A stretch of 64,000 nt of DNA, from the NCBI GenBank assembly GCA_934168205.1, contig CAKPMX010000002.1:124001-188000 (forward strand), in the 5' to 3' direction. Source of the DNA: an uncultured Bacilli bacterium (lineage in GTDB: Bacteria > Bacillota_I > Bacilli_A > RF39 > UBA660). A model generated the notes under the pieces. The model was not told the origin of the DNA. It ran no database searches and saw nothing but the letters and a program-made list of their open reading frames with translations. Shown in pieces: positions 17,703-26,517 of this stretch; position 1 is the first letter of the stretch, and each line of letters starts with the position of its first letter. Made by a program: the position numbers and the translations under genes.

Positions 17703-17930
17703 ATGGCAGAAAAAAAAGTTCCGAGTTTTGAAGAGAACTTAGAAAAGTTAGAATCTATTGTTAAAAAGTTAGAAACTGGTGAGGTACCTTTGGATGAGGC
17801 AATAGATAATTTTAATGAAGCTATGAAATTAGCTAAAACTTGTGATGAGAAATTAAAAAATGCAGAAGAAGCTATTACTAAATTAGTAAAAGATAATGGC
17901 GATGTTGTTGATTTCAAAGTAGAAGAGTAG
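17703..17930 (+). CDS. xseB: Exonuclease VII small subunit
   Basis: This 75-residue XseB has the diagnostic 'F-E-E-N-L-E-K-L-E-S-I-V-K-K-L-E' and 'G-E-V-P-L-D-E-A-I' segments. It binds the XseA coiled coil. AGAAAGGAA precedes the start. Confidence 0.95.
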   Translation: MAEKKVPSFEENLEKLESIVKKLETGEVPLDEAIDNFNEAMKLAKTCDEKLKNAEEAITKLVKDNGDVVDFKVEE

Positions 17931-17936
17931 AATAAA

Positions 17937-17965
17937 ACCTATGTAAAATTACATAGGTCTTTTTT
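17937..17965. terminator. Bidirectional terminator
   Basis: A 10-bp ACCTATGTAA/TTACATAGGT stem with a 2-nt loop and a following T tract separates xseB from the convergent minus-strand pair. Confidence 0.8.
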
Positions 17966-18185
17966 ATCCTTCAATTAAACTCATAGCTAGTTCAAATTCT
18001 TCATCATTATCTAAAGGGTATATTGTTTCTTGATCTACAGTTGTATATTTTCTTATTAAATTATCATTATCATCATCAAGATTTGATAAATACATATAAG
18101 TAGTATCGCCAGATGCTTTTTCCATGACTACTTCGTATTTTTTATTATCGATTAATACGTATTCTACTTCTCTTTCTTCAGTCAT
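17964..18185 (-). CDS. DUF1292-like small acidic protein
   Basis: This 73-residue acidic protein starts M-T-E-E-R-E-V-E-Y-V-L-I. The pattern of a short beta-rich N-terminus, a 'Y-P-L-D-N-D-E-E-F-E' box and a C-terminal helix resembles DUF1292 (YrzB-type) proteins of Bacillota. The start follows GAGGAGG; the frame is open further upstream but that part lies within the next gene. It begins 1 bp after the end of the membrane orphan and must be co-transcribed with it. Confidence 0.65.
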   Translation of the reverse strand: MTEEREVEYVLIDNKKYEVVMEKASGDTTYMYLSNLDDDNDNLIRKYTTVDQETIYPLDNDEEFELAMSLIEG

Positions 18186-18186
18186 A

Positions 18187-19101
18187 TTATTTTCCTCCTC
18201 GACTAGCTTGGTCTGTGTTAGTAGCAGAATTTTCTGCTGTTGCTGGGAACATAGAATCAATTTCATTTTGAGCGATTAATGCATCTGCAACATTTTGTTT
18301 CCATAAGCTTACGTCTTGCTGGTTACTTGCATTTACTTGTCCTTGAGCACGCATGTATTCTTCTACACTTTCAAAAGGTCTATCAACTTTTGTAGTATCT
18401 ACACTTTCTAAAACACGGTTTGCTTCAGCTTCGCCCATGTTACTATATAAACCGTATACTTCATAATCGTCTACTTTTCCATCGGCAGAAATGCTTTTTG
18501 CGATTCCTTGTTCATCATATGTTAGCCCATCACCTGTTGATGTTGTTGTTACATAAGGGCTTATATTGTCTTCGAAGAATTGTTCTGTATATTGTTGAAC
18601 TACAGCCTCTCTTGTTTCATTAAGTTCTTTATTATCTAGATAGTCTGTTACTTGCATAGTTCCGTAAACTCCAGCTGTTCCACCAACAATTAGACCTAGT
18701 GCTAATCCAATTGTAGCAAATTTCTTTCCAAAAGCTCTCTTAACTTGTTTTATAGTGTCTGCTTGTTCTTGCCATTCTGCTTTTTTTGGTTTTGCCTCTG
18801 TAGTTGTTTTATGTCTTGTGTTACTTGATTTGTGTGCTCCAGCAGTATCTTTGCTTGAGTTTATGTAGGTACGTTCTGTTTTTCTTGCTCGTTCTTTGAA
18901 TACTCTCTCGTTATATTCAACGGTTGGCTCATCAGTTACAAAGCCAGTGTTTGCTGTTGCGACTAAACTATTTTCAGCAGCTGGTTCTTCTTTTGTTTGT
19001 TTGCTAAGATATCCATCTTCTTTTGCCCAGTCGTATGGTTTGTCTGAACTAGAACCAAATTCAGCCATTATGTCATCTAAATTCATATTATCTCTTTCCA
19101 T
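18187..19101 (-). CDS. Single-pass membrane protein, 304 aa
   Basis: I do not recognise this protein. A hydrophilic, Thr/Lys-rich N-terminal region (1-125) is followed by one transmembrane helix (about 128-150, 'F-A-T-I-G-L-A-L-G-L-I-V-G-G-T-A-G'), then an extracytoplasmic domain rich in Thr, Asp and Glu with 'E-A-V-V-Q-Q-Y-T-E-Q-F-F' and a C-terminal Gln/Asn/Ala stretch. The basic patch before the helix predicts N-in topology. GGTGAT lies before the ATG. It is followed by the DUF1292-like gene and preceded by the sortase. Confidence 0.6.
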   Translation of the reverse strand: MERDNMNLDDIMAEFGSSSDKPYDWAKEDGYLSKQTKEEPAAENSLVATANTGFVTDEPTVEYNERVFKERARKTERTYINSSKDTAGAHKSSNTRHKTTTEAKPKKAEWQEQADTIKQVKRAFGKKFATIGLALGLIVGGTAGVYGTMQVTDYLDNKELNETREAVVQQYTEQFFEDNISPYVTTTSTGDGLTYDEQGIAKSISADGKVDDYEVYGLYSNMGEAEANRVLESVDTTKVDRPFESVEEYMRAQGQVNASNQQDVSLWKQNVADALIAQNEIDSMFPATAENSATNTDQASRGGK

Positions 19102-19169
19102 ATTATCACCTTATACTAATTATACTTGGTAGTAACTATTTTGTCAAAAAAAACATCAAATTATTTATT

Positions 19170-20048
19170 TTATTGACGTTTTTGTTTTTTAATTAATTTT
19201 GCTTGAACAACGACTCTTTCGCCATTGTTATTTAAACAGGTTGATAAAGTTAGAAATTTATCGGATGTTGATACATCAGTAGTTTTAGTAGTAGTGTTTC
19301 TTTTTACCATGGTATCTAGCCAGGTTTGTTTGTCGTTTTCATTTTTGAAATCCGTTGTTATGTAGTATGATTCGCTCTTTATGGTATAAATAGAAAAGAT
19401 TTGGAACATCATATTTTCTGTAGGAGTAGATAGCCAAATTATATAGTTGTCTTTATTTTCTTGCCAAGATTTTTTTAAAGAATTTTTTAATGAGCCGAAG
19501 ACTGTTTTATCTAATCTTCCATGGCCATAAATTATAGTGTTATCTGACAAATTGTTTACATCGTTACGATAATCCATAAAGACCCAGCCAGCGTCGTTTT
19601 TACTTTTATCAAAAGCTCTACCTAAATAATATTCATTGTCATTAGTTTGAACAACAGGGTAATTTATATTTGTTTCAGCCATATGAATAAAAGCAACAGT
19701 ATCTTGGTTTTTTTCTTTTAAAGTTTTAAAATCAACATCGTAGAATGGTAGACTTACATAATACCAGTAATCAGAATTTTTATCATCTGGTGGATTTACA
19801 AGTTCTCCTTCTTCGTTATTAGCAACAGGTTTTACTTCTTTACTTAAGTCATCAGTTATTTTTTTAATTTTTTTATTATCTAAGTTCCAAGAATAAACTT
19901 TATATATTGATATAGCGAGTATGCCTAGGAAGAAGACAAGAAATACACAAAAAGACCAAGGCTTTAGTCTTGCTTTCTTTTTCTTTTTAATTTGACGATA
20001 TTCTTCTCTGGTAATATGAATTCTTTCTTGATTTTTATTATCGTCCAT
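19170..20048 (-). CDS. Class B-type sortase
   Basis: This has an N-terminal cytoplasmic basic stretch, one signal-anchor helix (about 33-52) and a sortase domain. The catalytic residues are visible: His176 in 'I-I-Y-G-H-G', Cys271 in 'T-L-S-T-C' and Arg278 in 'G-E-R-V-V-V'. The 'Y-P-V-V-Q-T-N-D-N-E-Y-Y-L' segment and the long insertion before the catalytic Cys fit class B. Sortases join surface proteins to the wall or to pilins. No substrate with a sorting signal is seen next to it. AGGTGAAA precedes the ATG. Confidence 0.88.
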   Translation of the reverse strand: MDDNKNQERIHITREEYRQIKKKKKARLKPWSFCVFLVFFLGILAISIYKVYSWNLDNKKIKKITDDLSKEVKPVANNEEGELVNPPDDKNSDYWYYVSLPFYDVDFKTLKEKNQDTVAFIHMAETNINYPVVQTNDNEYYLGRAFDKSKNDAGWVFMDYRNDVNNLSDNTIIYGHGRLDKTVFGSLKNSLKKSWQENKDNYIIWLSTPTENMMFQIFSIYTIKSESYYITTDFKNENDKQTWLDTMVKRNTTTKTTDVSTSDKFLTLSTCLNNNGERVVVQAKLIKKQKRQ

Positions 20049-20205
20049 ATTTTCACCTCGTATGTTGTAATTGTATCAAAATTATTTATTAATAACAAGT
20101 TAATCAATCTATGTTTTTAAAAAATAACTGGTAAATTTTTAGTAAAATAATTTTTAATATATTACTAATAATAATAATGTAGATTGGTTTTAAGAGGTGA
20201 ATTTT

Positions 20206-21198
20206 ATGAAAATTAAAAACAAGCTACATTTGATATTATCGGCACTTCTTTTTTCTTTATTTATTGTACCCGCAAATACTTTTGCTTATTCTAATTATGT
20301 TATTTCAGGTGGTAATACTATAGGTATTGAAGTTCAGTCTAAAGGTGTACTAGTTGTTGGATTTTACAAAATTGATGATAAATACGTAGCACGTGATGCT
20401 GGATTTATGACAGGAGATATTATTTCAGAAGTTAATAATAATAAAGTTAATGATATCAACTCAATGATTAGTTTAATTGAAAAAACTAATGATAATAATA
20501 TTTCCTTTAAAGTACTTAGAAATAGCAAAGAAAAAACTGTTACAATGGAACTTTTAAAAGATTCTAATGGTGTATTAAAAACTGGATTATACGTTAAAGA
20601 TAAGATTAATGGTATTGGTACCTTAACTTATATTGATCCTGAAAGTAAAGTCTTTGGTGCTTTAGGACATGAAATAATAGAAAGTTCAACAGTGTCTAAG
20701 TTCGAAATAAAGGACGGGAAGATATATGAAGGAACAGTTTCTGGGTTTGTTAAAAGTAGAAATGGTAAAGCAGGAGAGAAGAATGCTACTTATGATAAGA
20801 ATGATGTGTATGGAGTTGTAACAGAAAATGAAATAGCTGGAATATTCGGTAAGTATTCAAAAGATATCTCAATGATGGATACAATAGAAGTAGGTAAGAT
20901 TAATGATATAACAACAGGTGATGCGATAATTAGAACAGTTATAGATAGCAATAACGTAGAAGACTTTGACATTAATATTATTAATATAGATACTAAAAAT
21001 AAAACTAAAAATATTTTGTTTGAAATTACTGATAAAAGGCTATTAGAGACTACTGGTGGTATAGTACAGGGAATGAGCGGTTCTCCAATTATTCAGAATA
21101 ATAAAATTATAGGGGCAGTAAATTATGTAATAGTTAATGATACAACTAAAGGTTATGGTATATTTATTACAACAATGTTAGAAGAGGGCGATAAATAA
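20206..21198 (+). CDS. spoIVB: SpoIVB-like PDZ serine peptidase
   Basis: This has a signal anchor (about 1-25), a PDZ domain (about 40-115, 'A-R-D-A-G-F-M-T-G-D-I-I') and an S55 peptidase domain with 'A-L-G-H-E-I' and the nucleophile in 'G-M-S-G-S-P-I-I'. In B. subtilis SpoIVB is secreted from the forespore and triggers SigK processing. The ATG at 20206 follows AGAGGTGA. Finding it with spoIIGA-sigE in the next 3 kb suggests a genuine sporulation gene rather than a stray homologue. Confidence 0.9.
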   Translation: MKIKNKLHLILSALLFSLFIVPANTFAYSNYVISGGNTIGIEVQSKGVLVVGFYKIDDKYVARDAGFMTGDIISEVNNNKVNDINSMISLIEKTNDNNISFKVLRNSKEKTVTMELLKDSNGVLKTGLYVKDKINGIGTLTYIDPESKVFGALGHEIIESSTVSKFEIKDGKIYEGTVSGFVKSRNGKAGEKNATYDKNDVYGVVTENEIAGIFGKYSKDISMMDTIEVGKINDITTGDAIIRTVIDSNNVEDFDINIINIDTKNKTKNILFEITDKRLLETTGGIVQGMSGSPIIQNNKIIGAVNYVIVNDTTKGYGIFITTMLEEGDK

Positions 21199-21219
21199 GA
21201 GACTAAAGGTCTCTTTTTT
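21198..21219 (+). terminator. Terminator after spoIVB
   Basis: An AGAGAC/GTCTCT stem with loop TAAAG runs into a T tract. Confidence 0.7.
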
Positions 21220-21244
21220 GGTTAATAATAGTACTGGTGATAAT

Positions 21245-21955
21245 ATGAATTTTAATGAAGCATTTATGGTTGTACCTAGAAGTTTAATTAGTTTAGTAGT
21301 ACTTTTCTTTGTTACAAAGATCATTGGCAAAAAGCAGGCTTCAGAACTTAGTTTATTTGATTATGTTATAGGTATTTCTATAGGAAATTTTACTGCTGAA
21401 ATGACAATGAATTTTGATAATCAATATATAAATGGAATAGTTGCGATAGTTACTTTTGGATTTGTTGCTTATTTGGTATCTGTTTTATCTATGAAAAGTA
21501 TTTTTATTAGAAGAGTTGTTGTTGGTGTACCTACTGTTATAATTGAAAATGGTAAAATACTTTTTAAATCATTAGATAAGGTAAAAATTGATTTAAATGA
21601 CTTATTAGAACAAGCTCGTAATGCGGGATATTTTGATCTAAGTGAGATAGCTTTTGCAATAATGGAAGTTAATGGTAAGATTAGTTTCTTAGTGAAGGAT
21701 CAGTATAAAGAACCTACTAAGAAAGATTTAAAGATTAAATCTAGTAATGATAGTTTATGTGCTAATGTTATTATAGATTCTAAATTAATGATTAAGAATA
21801 TTTCTAATACTGATAAAGATGTAGACTGGTTTAAACAACAATTAAAAGTATTAGGATATACTGATTACAGTAACATTTTATTAGCAACATATAAAGATGG
21901 TAAAATTACAGTGTATAAAAAAGATAATTCTATACCTAAGGATATTTTAGAGTGA
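21245..21955 (+). CDS. DUF421 (YetF-type) membrane protein
   Basis: This has three transmembrane helices (about 10-85) then two cytoplasmic-type repeats. The diagnostic 'K-I-I-G-K-K-Q-A-S-E-L-S-L-F-D-Y' and 'G-K-I-L-F-K-S-L' segments identify the DUF421 family, common in spore formers and implicated in spore inner-membrane functions. I use ATG 21245 with TGGTGAT; a TTG at 21218 lies in the terminator. It follows spoIVB directly. Confidence 0.85.
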   Translation: MNFNEAFMVVPRSLISLVVLFFVTKIIGKKQASELSLFDYVIGISIGNFTAEMTMNFDNQYINGIVAIVTFGFVAYLVSVLSMKSIFIRRVVVGVPTVIIENGKILFKSLDKVKIDLNDLLEQARNAGYFDLSEIAFAIMEVNGKISFLVKDQYKEPTKKDLKIKSSNDSLCANVIIDSKLMIKNISNTDKDVDWFKQQLKVLGYTDYSNILLATYKDGKITVYKKDNSIPKDILE

Positions 21956-22014
21956 TTTAGTCTTTTTTTTGATGGAAAATTATGCTACAATTGTTATCGT
22001 AAGGTGGTATAAAG

Positions 22015-22329
22015 ATGTATATAGATTTAATAGTTTTAATTATTTTAATTTTAGTTGTAGTTATGTTTTTTAAAAGATTTTCATCATTTGTTTTCTTTAT
22101 GGCTATAATTGATATATTACTTAGAATTTTAACTTTTATAAAGAATAATATTGGTTTACCTGATGTATCAGCTTTAATAGGTAAATATGTTCCAGAAAGT
22201 ATATTTGATATTATTAATAAATATTCATCTGGTACAGTTAATTTGATACTTAAATGGGCTTTTGTAATTATTATGATTATTTTCTTATCATATATAATTA
22301 AAATATTTATGAAAAAGAAAAAGATATAG
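22015..22329 (+). CDS. Small membrane protein, 104 aa
   Basis: This small protein has hydrophobic segments at about 3-45 and 78-98 and a short polar middle, with a basic C-terminal tail (K-K-K-K-I). AAGGTGG lies before the start. It is not recognised; it sits between the DUF421 gene and spoIIGA. Confidence 0.65.
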   Translation: MYIDLIVLIILILVVVMFFKRFSSFVFFMAIIDILLRILTFIKNNIGLPDVSALIGKYVPESIFDIINKYSSGTVNLILKWAFVIIMIIFLSYIIKIFMKKKKI

Positions 22330-22337
22330 TTAATACT

Positions 22338-22363
22338 AAAAACGACAGATAAGTCGTTTTTTT
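22338..22363 (+). terminator. Terminator before spoIIGA
   Basis: A 9-bp AAAAACGAC/GTCGTTTTT stem with a T tract. Confidence 0.75.
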
Positions 22364-22390
22364 ATTTGTATAGTTATATTGGTGATATAA

Positions 22391-23161
22391 ATGAAAGTTT
22401 ATTTAGACTTAGTATTTTTACTAAATTTCTTCTTTGATTTTTTATTACTATATGGAACTAGTAAGGTATTGAAGGAAAGAATTTCTATTAAGAGACTTAT
22501 TTTAGGTAGTATAGTTGCTTCTTTATCGATATTTTTATTATTTATTAAACTTAACTCAGTAGAATTATTTTGTATTAAGGTTTTGATAAGTATTTTTATT
22601 ATTCTTGTTACATTTGGTAAAAATAATTTTATAAAAAACATTAGTTATTTTTATTTACTTAGTGTTATTTTAGGAGGATGTTTATATTTACTTAATGTTA
22701 GTTTTACTTATAAGAATCAAGGTATTTTATTTATAAATAATGGATTATCTATTAACTTTGTTTTGTTTTTAATAGTTAGTCCAATTATTATATTTTGTTA
22801 TGTTAGGGAACATATTTTATATAAGAATACATATGGTAATATGTACGAAGTATTGATTTGTATTGGTAAAAAGAAATATAAATTAACGGGTATGATAGAT
22901 ACTGGTAATCAATTAAGAGATCCTTATAAGAATAGGAGTGTTATTTTAATAAATAATAATATTGATATTTTATCTGATGAGGTTTTATATGTACCTTATA
23001 AAGCACTTAATACGACTGGTGTTATTAAGTGCTATAAAGTTTCTAAAGTTATTATTGATAAGATGGAGTTTAAAAATTGTTTAGTAGGCATTAGTAAGGA
23101 TAGATTTAGTTTAAATAATGTTGACTGTATATTACCAAATATATTTAAGGAGGATTTATAA
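22391..23161 (+). CDS. spoIIGA: Sigma-E processing peptidase SpoIIGA
   Basis: The N-terminal half has five hydrophobic helices (about 1-140); the C-terminal half is an aspartic-protease-like domain with the active-site Asp170 in 'G-M-I-D-T-G-N-Q-L-R-D-P', which is the family signature. SpoIIGA is the mother-cell membrane protease that cleaves pro-SigE. Length (256) is slightly short of B. subtilis (309). Its TAA overlaps the ATG of sigE (TAATG). Confidence 0.92.
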   Translation: MKVYLDLVFLLNFFFDFLLLYGTSKVLKERISIKRLILGSIVASLSIFLLFIKLNSVELFCIKVLISIFIILVTFGKNNFIKNISYFYLLSVILGGCLYLLNVSFTYKNQGILFINNGLSINFVLFLIVSPIIIFCYVREHILYKNTYGNMYEVLICIGKKKYKLTGMIDTGNQLRDPYKNRSVILINNNIDILSDEVLYVPYKALNTTGVIKCYKVSKVIIDKMEFKNCLVGISKDRFSLNNVDCILPNIFKEDL

Positions 23162-23850
23162 TGTTTATAATTAATTTACTTAAAAAGATATTTTATAAGG
23201 TTACTAGTATTTTTTATGTAGGCGCAACAGATATGCTTCCAGAACCTTTATCTAAGGAGATGGAAGATTATTATGTTAATTTAAAGGATGATGGTGATTT
23301 AAAAGCTAAGGATATTTTAATTGAACATAATTTAAGATTGGTTGTTTTTTTAGCTAAAAAGTATGAAAATACTGGTGTTGATTTAGAGGACTTAGTTAGT
23401 ATTGGTACCATTGGATTAATTAAGGGTATTAATACTTTTAGTAAGGATAAGAATATAAAACTTGCTACTTATGCTTCGAGATGTATCGATAATGAAATAC
23501 TTATGTATTTGCGTAAAAATAAAAGAATTAAGTCTGAAGTTAGTATTGATGCATCATTATCTTTTGATGGTGAAGGAAATGAGTTACATTTAGAAGATGT
23601 TTTAGGAACTGATCCTGATATAGTTACAAAAGGAATAGAGGAGGAGACAGAACGTAATTTAATGATTAATGAGGTTATGAGACTTAGACCAAGGGATAGA
23701 GATATTATGATTTTAAGATATGGATTACTTGGACATGATGAACTTACACAGAAAGAGGTGGCAGAAAAGTTAGGAATATCGCAGTCTTATATTTCAAGAA
23801 TAGAAAAAAAGGTTATTAAGAGACTTAAAATGCTTGTTAATTATAATTAG
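23161..23850 (+). CDS. sigE: Sporulation sigma factor SigE
   Basis: This is a sigma-70 family factor of 229 residues. The N-terminal ~28 residues before 'M-L-P-E-P-L-S-K-E' look like the pro-sequence removed by SpoIIGA. Region 2 is clear ('N-L-R-L-V-V-F-L-A-K-K-Y-E-N-T-G' and 'A-T-Y-A-S-R-C-I-D-N-E-I-L'), as is the region 4 helix-turn-helix ('L-G-I-S-Q-S-Y-I-S-R-I-E-K'). Adjacent spoIIGA decides SigE over SigK. AAGGAGG is inside the end of spoIIGA. sigG does not follow, unlike in Bacillus. Confidence 0.93.
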   Translation: MFIINLLKKIFYKVTSIFYVGATDMLPEPLSKEMEDYYVNLKDDGDLKAKDILIEHNLRLVVFLAKKYENTGVDLEDLVSIGTIGLIKGINTFSKDKNIKLATYASRCIDNEILMYLRKNKRIKSEVSIDASLSFDGEGNELHLEDVLGTDPDIVTKGIEEETERNLMINEVMRLRPRDRDIMILRYGLLGHDELTQKEVAEKLGISQSYISRIEKKVIKRLKMLVNYN

Positions 23851-23890
23851 GTTAGCTATAATGTAATTAGAATGGAAGTGTATTTATTTT

Positions 23891-24505
23891 ATGGCTAAAT
23901 TGTTTTTTAGATATGGAGCAATGAATTCTGGTAAGACAACAATATTATTACAGACAGCGTATAATTATGAAGAAAGAGGTATGAAAGTATTAATATTTAA
24001 GCCTTCTGTTGATTCTAAGGGTGAAGAATATATTGTTTCTAGAATTGGATTAAAAAGAAAAGTTGATTATTTAATACAAAAAGATGACAATGTATTTAAA
24101 TATGTTGTTGAACATGATGATAAAGTTAAATGTATCTTGGTAGATGAAGCTCAGTTTTTGGAAAGAAGACAAGTTGATGAATTGATGCAAGTTGTTGTTA
24201 GACTTAATATACCGGTTATTTGTTATGGACTTCGAACAGATTTTAGGACAAATGGTTTTCCTGGTGCGACTAGATTGCTTGAGATTGCTCATACGATAGA
24301 GGAAATGAAAACTATTTGTTCATGTGGCAGAAAAGCGATGTTTAATGGAAGAAAAATTAATGGTAAGTTTATATTTGATGGTGAACAATTAGCAATAGAT
24401 GGTAAAGATAAAATTACTTATGAATCTTTATGTCCTAATTGTTATTATGATAAACTTATGAAGTATAATAAATTAAAGGAACAGTTAAAAGAAAAGGACG
24501 CTTAG
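23891..24505 (+). CDS. tdk: Thymidine kinase
   Basis: This is a type II (TK1-like) thymidine kinase with Walker A G-A-M-N-S-G-K-T (about 9-16), the 'D-E-A-Q-F-L' Walker B and two zinc-binding pairs (C-S-C-G and C-P-N-C). It phosphorylates salvaged thymidine to dTMP. Length is normal. Its last 4 bp overlap the convergent yigZ-type gene, and a GACG/CGTC stem with T tract at the junction probably terminates it. Confidence 0.95.
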   Translation: MAKLFFRYGAMNSGKTTILLQTAYNYEERGMKVLIFKPSVDSKGEEYIVSRIGLKRKVDYLIQKDDNVFKYVVEHDDKVKCILVDEAQFLERRQVDELMQVVVRLNIPVICYGLRTDFRTNGFPGATRLLEIAHTIEEMKTICSCGRKAMFNGRKINGKFIFDGEQLAIDGKDKITYESLCPNCYYDKLMKYNKLKEQLKEKDA

Positions 24506-25080
24506 ACGTCTTTTTCAATGTATGTTTCTTTAACTTTCTCTGTGTTATAATTATTTAGTTTATCTAGAAAAGATACTGGTACTTTTACAATATAGGTTAT
24601 TTGTTCTTGAAAAGACTTTGATATTATTTCATAGTCTTTTAATAAATAATCTAAGTTTTTTTGCATATCATAATTAATGATAATTTTTACTTCTAGACCT
24701 TTTTCTAGTTCGACTATTTTAGAGTTTTTTATAGTTTCAGTTAAGGATTTAGTATAAGCTCTAACTAGTCCTCCAGCACCTAGTTTTATACCACCAAAGT
24801 ATCTAACAGTGATGGCTAGAATATTGGTAAGATTATTTTTTAACAAAGCATTTAACATAGGAATACCGGCTGTACCGGCTGGTTCACCATCATCACTTGA
24901 TTTATTGATATTTTCAATTACATAGGCGTAACAATAATGAGTAGCATCTGGATAAGTGCTTTTTACTTTTTGAAGAATATCTTTTATTTCTTCTTCAGAA
25001 TTTATTTTTATTAAAAGGGTAATGAATCTGGAATTTTTAATTACTATTTCATTCGTTTGATTTTCTTTTATTGTTTTCAT
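24502..25080 (-). CDS. YigZ/IMPACT family protein
   Basis: This 192-residue UPF0029 protein has 'S-R-F-I-T', 'A-T-H-Y-C-Y-A-Y-V', 'S-S-D-D-G-E-P-A-G-T-A-G' and 'R-Y-F-G-G-I-K-L-G-A-G-G-L-V-R-A-Y', all diagnostic. The family is related to eukaryotic IMPACT; its bacterial role is unsettled. It is a single minus-strand gene in a + strand region. Confidence 0.92.
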   Translation of the reverse strand: MKTIKENQTNEIVIKNSRFITLLIKINSEEEIKDILQKVKSTYPDATHYCYAYVIENINKSSDDGEPAGTAGIPMLNALLKNNLTNILAITVRYFGGIKLGAGGLVRAYTKSLTETIKNSKIVELEKGLEVKIIINYDMQKNLDYLLKDYEIISKSFQEQITYIVKVPVSFLDKLNNYNTEKVKETYIEKDV

Positions 25081-25162
25081 GAAATCACCTATAGTTATTA
25101 TAAAGTATTTTATAGTTTATTGCTAGAAAATATGGTATAATTTAGGAAGAAGGAGGCTTTTT

Positions 25163-26314
25163 ATGTTTAGAAAGAAAGATGAAAAAGTAGATATTTCTAG
25201 TTTAAATGAAATACTTTCTTTTGGAAGAAAACTTATCAAAATTTTATATATTGCGATGATGGTAGGGGTAATTTTACTAGGAATATATTTACTAAAAGAA
25301 TCCAAAATACTGGTTTTTCTTAAAGATTTACTTATTGTTATATCGCCAGTGTTTATTGGTTTACTTATTGCTTGGTTATGTGATCCGATAGTTAAGTTTT
25401 TACAGAGTAAGAAAATACCTAGATTTGCAGGATGTATTATTGTTTATTTATTTTTAATAGGTATTATATTTATGTTTTTATATTTATTTTTACCTACATT
25501 TGTTAGACAAATAGGAGATTTTGTAGGGACTATTCCAGATATTTTGGCAGATTTAAAAGTATTTGGAAATAGATTTTTTGATACATTCGCTACTGATGGT
25601 ATTGATGTTAAAGCTATACAAACACAAGTGTATACAACAATTGAAAATTTTGCTTTAGGATTAACTACTAATTTACCTAATACTATTATTAATATTACTA
25701 AGTCAATTATATCTTCATCAATTAATTTTGTATTAGGATTAATGATAGGATTTTATATGTTATTTGACTTTGATAAGATTAATAGTACAGTTCTTAGTCA
25801 TATGCCATTGAAATGGAAAGATAATTATGCTGAATTAACAACAAGAATTAATACATCTTTAAGAAATTATGTTCAGGGAGTATTCTTAGTAATGTTTTTA
25901 GTGTTTATTACGCAAAGCATTGGCTTAACTTTGGCGGGACTAGAAGCACCTTTATTATTCGCTGTATTTTGTGCAGTAACAGATATTATTCCTTATTTTG
26001 GACCATATATTGGTGCGATACCAGCTGTTTTAGTAGGATTTACTATTTCTCCTAGCGTTGGAATTTTCTGTATTATTTCAATTGTTATTGTTCAGTTATT
26101 GGAAAATAATTTCTATCAACCTTTGATCATGGGCCATACAATGCAACTACATCCAGTAATAATTATTATTAGTCTATTGATTTTTCAACATTTTTTTGGT
26201 ATCATAGGAATGGTAGTAGCAACTCCGGTTGTTGCTTGCCTAAAAGTTATTTTTATGTTTGTTGATGAAAAGATTCATTTTATGGATTTATTTAATAAAA
26301 AAGAAGTAGAATAG
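25163..26314 (+). CDS. AI-2E family membrane protein (PerM-type)
   Basis: This 383-residue protein has about eight transmembrane helices and the AI-2E family end block ('L-L-E-N-N-F-Y-Q-P-L-I-M-G' and 'H-P-V-I-I-I-I-S-L-L'). Family members include transporters and the sporulation protein YtvI; which applies here is not clear. GAAGGAGG precedes the ATG. Confidence 0.88.
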   Translation: MFRKKDEKVDISSLNEILSFGRKLIKILYIAMMVGVILLGIYLLKESKILVFLKDLLIVISPVFIGLLIAWLCDPIVKFLQSKKIPRFAGCIIVYLFLIGIIFMFLYLFLPTFVRQIGDFVGTIPDILADLKVFGNRFFDTFATDGIDVKAIQTQVYTTIENFALGLTTNLPNTIINITKSIISSSINFVLGLMIGFYMLFDFDKINSTVLSHMPLKWKDNYAELTTRINTSLRNYVQGVFLVMFLVFITQSIGLTLAGLEAPLLFAVFCAVTDIIPYFGPYIGAIPAVLVGFTISPSVGIFCIISIVIVQLLENNFYQPLIMGHTMQLHPVIIIISLLIFQHFFGIIGMVVATPVVACLKVIFMFVDEKIHFMDLFNKKEVE

Positions 26315-26324
26315 GAAACGTTGA

Positions 26325-26500
26325 TTAAAGATAAGTACTTAAATTTACCTTTAGAGAGCTAAAATTATGACTGGTGAAATTTAGCATTAATTTAAGGAAG
26401 CTACTTTAGGAGTTTTCTCGGGAGACCGTTATTTAGAATTAAGACCAAAAAATAGGATGGTACCGGGCAATTGTCCTCCTATTCTCTGGTCTTTTGTTTG
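26325..26500 (+). promoter_or_regulatory. T-box riboswitch, Ala specificity (GCU)
   Basis: Stem I is formed by AAGTA...TACTT and CTTAAATT...AATTTAAG, with the specifier bulge GAAGCTAC between; GCT (26400-26402) followed by A reads as an Ala codon. A GGTG element lies in the upper loop. The T-box core AGGATGGTACCG (26454-26465) can pair with a tRNA 3' end. A terminator formed by AGACCA...TGGTCT and a T tract ends at about 26495. Uncharged tRNA-Ala should relieve termination and turn on the kinases-alaS-holA operon. Confidence 0.88.
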
Positions 26501-26517
26501 TTTTAGGAGGATAATTT

